Part shown: one piece after another, positions 6,999 to 10,081 of the stretch
Position numbering within the stretch: the first letter of the stretch is position 1
Layout: the number at the start of each line of letters is the position of its first letter
NCBI GenBank assembly: GCA_002384765.1
Contig: DGBM01000176.1
Location: 2,255-12,335, forward strand
Length of the DNA: 10,081 nt
Reading direction: 5' to 3'
Source of the DNA: Demequinaceae bacterium UBA4004
Lineage (GTDB): Bacteria > Actinomycetota > Actinomycetes > Actinomycetales > Demequinaceae
The notes under the pieces: generated by a model
Told to the model about the DNA's origin: nothing
Databases searched by the model: none
The model's input: only the letters and a program-made list of their open reading frames with translations
Program-made: the position numbers and the translations under genes

Positions 6999-7003
6999 GA
7001 GGC

Positions 7004-8389
7004 CTAGTCGTGCGCGTGAAGTGGCTTGCCGGCGAGTGCGAGGTGCGCCTCCCCGAGCGACTCATTCTGGGTGGGGTGGGCGTGGATCAGGGGCGCAACG
7101 TCTTCAGGGTGGGCTTCCCAACTGACAATCAGTTGCGCCTCGCCGATCTGCTCGCCCACGCGGGAGCCGAGCATGTGGACGCCAACGACCGGACCGTCGA
7201 CCACGCGCACCAGCTTGATGAACCCTGCGGTTCCCAGGATCTGGCTCTTGCCGTTTCCGCCAAGGTTGTACTCGAGGGACTTCACCGTGTCTTCGCCATA
7301 CTGTTCTTTCGCCTGGGCCTCGGTGAGGCCGACCGACGCGACCTCTGGCTCGCAGTAGGTGACGCGCGGGATGTTCGATTCCACGATGGGGGTGGGGTTG
7401 AGTCCGGCGATCTGCTCCGCGACAAAGATGCCTTGCTGGAAACCGCGGTGTGCGAGCTGTAGCCCCGGGACGATGTCGCCCACCGCGTAGATGTTTGCGA
7501 TGCCGGTGTGAAGCTTCTCGTCGGTGAGGACGAAGCCGCGGTCCACTCGTACGCCCTGCTCTTCGAAGCCAAGCCCCGCGGTGCGCGGGCCGCGGCCCAC
7601 GGCGACCAGTAGCACGTCGGCCTGGATCGTGGAGCCATCCTCCAGGGTCACGGTCACGCCGCTGTCATCCTGAGTGACGCCCTGGAACCGGGTGCCCAGC
7701 TTGAAGTCGATGCCGCGCTTGCGGAACGCGCGTTCGAGGCCCTTTGACAGCGACTCGTCCTCGTTGGGCACGAGGTGGGGCAACGCCTCGATGACCGTGA
7801 CGTCTGCGCCGAACGACTTCCAGACGGATGCGAATTCGACTCCGATCACGCCTCCGCCGAGCACGATCGCCGAGCGCGGCACCCACTCCAGCGCGAGTGC
7901 CTGGTCGGACGTCATGATGCGACCGCCGATCTCGAGACCGGGAAGGCTGCGAGCGTAGGAGCCGCTCGCCAAAATGACGTTCTTGCCGGTGTAGCGCTCT
8001 CCGCGCACCTCGATGGCGTCGGGGCCAACCAGAGTGCCGTGACCGTCGATGACGGTCACGTTGCGGGACTTCACGAGGCCCTGCAGGCCCTTGTAGAGCC
8101 GGTCGATCACGCCCTGCTTGTAGGCGTTGACCTTGGGCATGTCAATCGAATGAAACTCGGTGTTGACGCCAATCGCCTCGCCGTGGCGGGCGTGGTCGGC
8201 AACTTCGGCGGCGTGCAAGAGCGCCTTGGTGGGGATGCACCCCCAGTGCAGGCAGGTGCCGCCTACTTTTGCTTCTTCGACCATGCCCACGCTCAATCCG
8301 AGCTGGGAGGCGCGCAGGGCTGCGGCGTAGCCGCCGGAGCCGCCGCCGAGGACGAGAACGTCAAACGAGTGGGCTGTGGACTCGGTCAC
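7004..8389 (-). CDS. lpdA: Dihydrolipoyl dehydrogenase (E3)
   Basis: This FAD enzyme reoxidises dihydrolipoyl groups on E2 (and GcvH) with NAD+. The 461-residue product has the FAD Rossmann motif GGGSGG (15-20), the redox disulfide motif GGTCLHWGCIPTK (Cys46 and Cys51), the NAD-binding motif VLGGGVIGVEFA near the middle, the second FAD motif with IYAVGDIVPG, and the C-terminal HPTQNE (His438/Glu443), the catalytic His-Glu pair supplied across the dimer. Length and residues fit a functional E3. I chose the GTG at 8389, giving VTESTAHSFDVLVLGGG, because AAGGAG lies 11 bases upstream at 8406-8401. Longer in-frame starts up to 8464 would read through that site and add 25 residues unlike the family N-terminus. 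It is 18 bases upstream of the E2 gene and probably the first gene of the lpdA-E2-SDR operon. It is divergent from the small gene at 8484. Confidence 0.97.
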   Translation of the reverse strand: MTESTAHSFDVLVLGGGSGGYAAALRASQLGLSVGMVEEAKVGGTCLHWGCIPTKALLHAAEVADHARHGEAIGVNTEFHSIDMPKVNAYKQGVIDRLYKGLQGLVKSRNVTVIDGHGTLVGPDAIEVRGERYTGKNVILASGSYARSLPGLEIGGRIMTSDQALALEWVPRSAIVLGGGVIGVEFASVWKSFGADVTVIEALPHLVPNEDESLSKGLERAFRKRGIDFKLGTRFQGVTQDDSGVTVTLEDGSTIQADVLLVAVGRGPRTAGLGFEEQGVRVDRGFVLTDEKLHTGIANIYAVGDIVPGLQLAHRGFQQGIFVAEQIAGLNPTPIVESNIPRVTYCEPEVASVGLTEAQAKEQYGEDTVKSLEYNLGGNGKSQILGTAGFIKLVRVVDGPVVGVHMLGSRVGEQIGEAQLIVSWEAHPEDVAPLIHAHPTQNESLGEAHLALAGKPLHAHD

Positions 8390-8400
8390 GGTACTCAATT

Positions 8401-8406
8401 CTCCTT
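8401..8406 (-). promoter_or_regulatory. Shine-Dalgarno of lpdA
   Basis: AAGGAG on the minus strand, 11 bases before the GTG at 8389. It is slightly long-spaced, but a TTG in between at 8398 is only a few bases from it and is too close to use, so the GTG is the better start. Confidence 0.7.
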
Positions 8407-8432
8407 GTAAGGACGCGGGTAGGTCCCATCTT

Positions 8433-8444
8433 GCCACTCGTGGC
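8433..8444. promoter_or_regulatory. Inverted repeat in the lpdA / small-gene divergent promoter region, possible operator
   Basis: GCCAC (8433-8437) and GTGGC (8440-8444) form a perfect 5-bp inverted repeat around TC. It is followed directly by the 8-bp palindrome GGCGCGCC (8442-8449). It lies in the 94-base gap between the lpdA start and the start of the gene at 8484. Short GC-rich palindromes occur by chance in such DNA, so an operator role is only possible. Confidence 0.2.
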
Positions 8445-8471
8445 GCGCCGCGCGAACTCGACATCCGCGAC

Positions 8472-8477
8472 TACGCT
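8472..8477 (+). promoter_or_regulatory. Candidate -10 element for a leaderless small-gene transcript
   Basis: TACGCT fits the TANNNT pattern and lies exactly 6 bases before the ATG at 8484. No Shine-Dalgarno precedes that ATG. This is the same geometry as seen before lipB and implies an mRNA starting at the ATG. No clear -35 is seen. Confidence 0.5.
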
Positions 8478-8483
8478 GTCAGC

Positions 8484-8819
8484 ATGAGTTTTTTCGGACG
8501 CCTCTTTGGCCGCGGCAGGTCGACCGTGATGCCCACCGGCTCGGGGTCGCGCGAGGCGCAGGCCAAGACGATGCAGCATTTCCGTGAGTTTGTCTCCGCG
8601 CGGGAGGGTTGTGAGGCTTTCATCGAGCCCGCTACCCGCGTCACGCAGACGACGCTGGTGGTCGTTGCGGGAACGGGGGAGTGGACTCGCCGCAAGGTTC
8701 CCGACGCGGCCGCGGCCCGCAAGGTCTGCAAGGACCTGTCGGTCCCTGTGTTCGACGTAAACCTTTCCGGCTACCCCTCCCGCATGAGGGAGTGGAACCA
8801 GACGCACCGCCAGATCTAG
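8484..8819 (+). CDS. Small uncharacterised actinobacterial-type protein (111 aa)
   Basis: I do not recognise a function. The 111-residue product begins MSFFGRLFGRGRS, a short hydrophobic/basic start that could touch the membrane but is not a signal peptide. It continues with a compact alpha/beta-looking region: FREFVSAREGCEAFIEP (33-49), TRVTQTTLVVVAGTGEWTRRKVP (about 51-73) and VPVFDVNLSGYPSRMREWN (about 87-105). There are two cysteines and no recognisable metal or nucleotide motif. Similar short proteins occur in many actinobacteria (from memory), sometimes labelled oxidoreductase without support. Codon use and GC at third positions match the neighbours, and a TACGCT-N6-ATG leaderless start supports expression. 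It stands divergent from lpdA and convergent with the aminopeptidase gene, so it is probably a single-gene transcript. That it is a real gene is fairly sure; its role is open. Confidence 0.85.
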   Translation: MSFFGRLFGRGRSTVMPTGSGSREAQAKTMQHFREFVSAREGCEAFIEPATRVTQTTLVVVAGTGEWTRRKVPDAAAARKVCKDLSVPVFDVNLSGYPSRMREWNQTHRQI

Positions 8820-8822
8820 CGC

Positions 8823-8840
8823 GCGCCGGTTTCCCGGCGC
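8823..8840. terminator. GC-rich hairpin between convergent genes, probable terminator
   Basis: GCGCCGG (8823-8829) and CCGGCGC (8834-8840) form a perfect 7-bp stem around a TTTC loop, 3 bases past the stop of the small gene and 30 bases from the end of the aminopeptidase gene. There is no U-tract. Position between two convergent genes makes a bidirectional terminator plausible. Confidence 0.5.
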
Positions 8841-8869
8841 CCGCCGTCTGTCACGTGATTCCGCCGTCG

Positions 8870-10081
8870 TTACGAGCCTGCGCGGCGCTCAAGGAATTCG
8901 AAGAGCGTGCGCACTGCGGACCCGGTGGCCCCGGGCACGGTGTACCCGTAGGCGCCGTCCTCATTGAAAGCGGGTCGCGCGATGTCGAGGTGCACCCACG
9001 TGGCGTCGCCAACAAACTGCTTGAGGAACATCCCCGCCGTGAGCATGCCTGCGGCTCCGCCCGAGTCGCCGACGTTCTTGAGGTCTGCCACCTTGGACTC
9101 CACCATCTCGAGCAGGTAGTCGCGTAGCGGCATTGGCCACATGTCCTCGTCCACGGCATCTGCCGCGGAGACGATCTCGGCCTGGAGGTCGGCCGAACCC
9201 ATCACGCCGGACGTCCGCTTTCCGAGCGCGACGCCCTGAGCGCCGGTGAGAGTCGCGACGTCGATGACCACGTCAGGGTTCTCCTCGAGCGCGCGGGCGA
9301 GGCCGTCGGCCAGCACCAGCCGACCCTCGGCGTCGGTGTTGAGCACTTCGACCGTCTTGCCTCCGTACATCCGGATGACGTCGGACGGCCGCTGGGCGGT
9401 ACCGGAGGGCATATTCTCCGCAAGGCACAGCCAGCCGGTCACCGCTATCGGCAGTTTGGCGCGCGCGGCGGCCAGCACGGTGTGCAGGACGGCCGCGGCG
9501 CCCGACATGTCGGATTTCATCGTCTCCATCGACTTCGGCGGCTTCAACGAGATGCCGCCCGTGTCGAACGTGATTCCCTTGCCCACGAGCGCGACCGTCT
9601 GGCTAGCGCCGTCAGGCGCCCACGCGACGCGAACCAGGCGGGGCAGGCGCGCGGAGCCCATCCCGACCGCGAGGAGGCCGCCGAAGCCTTCGTCGGCAAG
9701 CTGTTGTGGTTCCCAGACCTTGACGTCGCAGCCCAGCTGCGCGCCAAAGCCCTGGGCGATCTCTGCGAAGGAGCCAGGGAACAGATCGAGCGGGGGAGTG
9801 TTGATGAGGTCTCGCGTGGCGGCGACGGCTCCCGCAATCACCTTGGCACGCTCGAGGGCGCTGTCCGACGCGCCAGCGACCAGCCAGTCGGTGAAGTATT
9901 CCTCGTCCTCGCCCTGCGCATCGGACTTGTAGTCCGTGAACACATAGGAGCCCAGCAGGGCTCCCTCGGCCACGGCAGACGCCGCACGATCGCTGGCGAT
10001 CGGGAGGCCGAGGGCGACTGTTCCCGGCCGCTTCCCACACGAGCGGGCTGCAGATCCCGCTGCGAAGCGCAGGTCGCCGTC
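8870..10081 (-). CDS. pepA: Leucyl aminopeptidase, M17 family (N-terminus outside window)
   Basis: The frame is open from the window edge at 10081 to the TAA at 8870, giving 403 residues. M17 enzymes usually have about 480-505, so roughly the first 80-100 residues of the N-terminal domain are missing. The visible part starts in the N-terminal domain (DGDLRFAAGSAARSCGK, then VAEGALLGSYVF). The catalytic domain has VGKGITFDTGG with the metal-binding Lys (codon 9580-9578) and Asp (9565-9563), MKSDMSGAA with a further Asp, and the family signature NTDAEGRL (9340-9317) with its Asp/Glu ligands. The two-metal active site therefore appears complete. It removes N-terminal residues, often Leu, from peptides in the cytoplasm, usually as a hexamer. 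It lies near lpdA/E2 much as pepB lies near dlaT in M. tuberculosis (from memory), but has no obvious biochemical tie to lipoate. A GTG at 9973 is internal, not the start. Confidence 0.95.
   Translation of the reverse strand, partial: DGDLRFAAGSAARSCGKRPGTVALGLPIASDRAASAVAEGALLGSYVFTDYKSDAQGEDEEYFTDWLVAGASDSALERAKVIAGAVAATRDLINTPPLDLFPGSFAEIAQGFGAQLGCDVKVWEPQQLADEGFGGLLAVGMGSARLPRLVRVAWAPDGASQTVALVGKGITFDTGGISLKPPKSMETMKSDMSGAAAVLHTVLAAARAKLPIAVTGWLCLAENMPSGTAQRPSDVIRMYGGKTVEVLNTDAEGRLVLADGLARALEENPDVVIDVATLTGAQGVALGKRTSGVMGSADLQAEIVSAADAVDEDMWPMPLRDYLLEMVESKVADLKNVGDSGGAAGMLTAGMFLKQFVGDATWVHLDIARPAFNEDGAYGYTVPGATGSAVRTLFEFLERRAGS

Noticed and set aside
5963..7007. Long open frames antisense to the E2 lipoyl and linker region
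   Set aside because: They are low-complexity Gly/Arg or Ala/Gly/Ser translations of the repetitive linker DNA and mirror the real gene.
8390..8464. N-terminal extension of lpdA to an upstream start at 8464
   Set aside because: It would add 25 residues not typical of E3 enzymes and would translate through the AAGGAG site that fits the GTG at 8389.

Overview
The window is high-GC DNA that codes almost throughout. Several genes start with GTG, and two have the TANNNT-to-ATG geometry of leaderless transcripts. The protein sequences (two-lipoyl-domain SucB/DlaT-type E2, M17 aminopeptidase, lipA/lipB layout) point to a member of the Actinobacteria, probably Micrococcales (a Cellulomonas/Demequina-like relative). 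The genus is inference only. It looks like a chromosomal core region; I see no mobile-element genes, tRNA, rRNA or CRISPR array.

Layout from left to right. Minus strand: the 5' end of lipA (1-79), overlapped by lipB (76-777). Plus strand: an MMPL/RND-type membrane transporter (830-3004), then a membrane-anchored protein with a degenerate kinase-like domain (3074-4276). Minus strand: a TIGR01777-type SDR protein (4298-5191), a dihydrolipoamide acyltransferase E2 with two lipoyl domains (5195-6985) and dihydrolipoyl dehydrogenase E3 (7004-8389). Plus strand: a small uncharacterised protein (8484-8819). Minus strand: an M17 leucyl aminopeptidase whose N-terminus lies outside the window (8870-10081). 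No gene-free stretch exceeds about 95 bases.

The minus-strand genes form a functional group around protein-bound lipoate. LipB moves octanoate from acyl carrier protein onto lipoyl domains, LipA inserts the sulfurs, E2 carries the lipoyl arms and E3 reoxidises them. The gene set and order recall the M. tuberculosis region pepB / dlaT / Rv2216 / lipB / lipA (from memory). Here lpdA has joined the cluster, and a plus-strand transporter/pseudokinase pair separates the SDR gene from lipB.

I do not see a clearly new system. The points most worth a second look are the transporter/pseudokinase pair inside the lipoate cassette, the two apparent leaderless promoters, the small uncharacterised gene divergent from lpdA, and the SDR gene that travels with lipoate genes without an assigned reaction.
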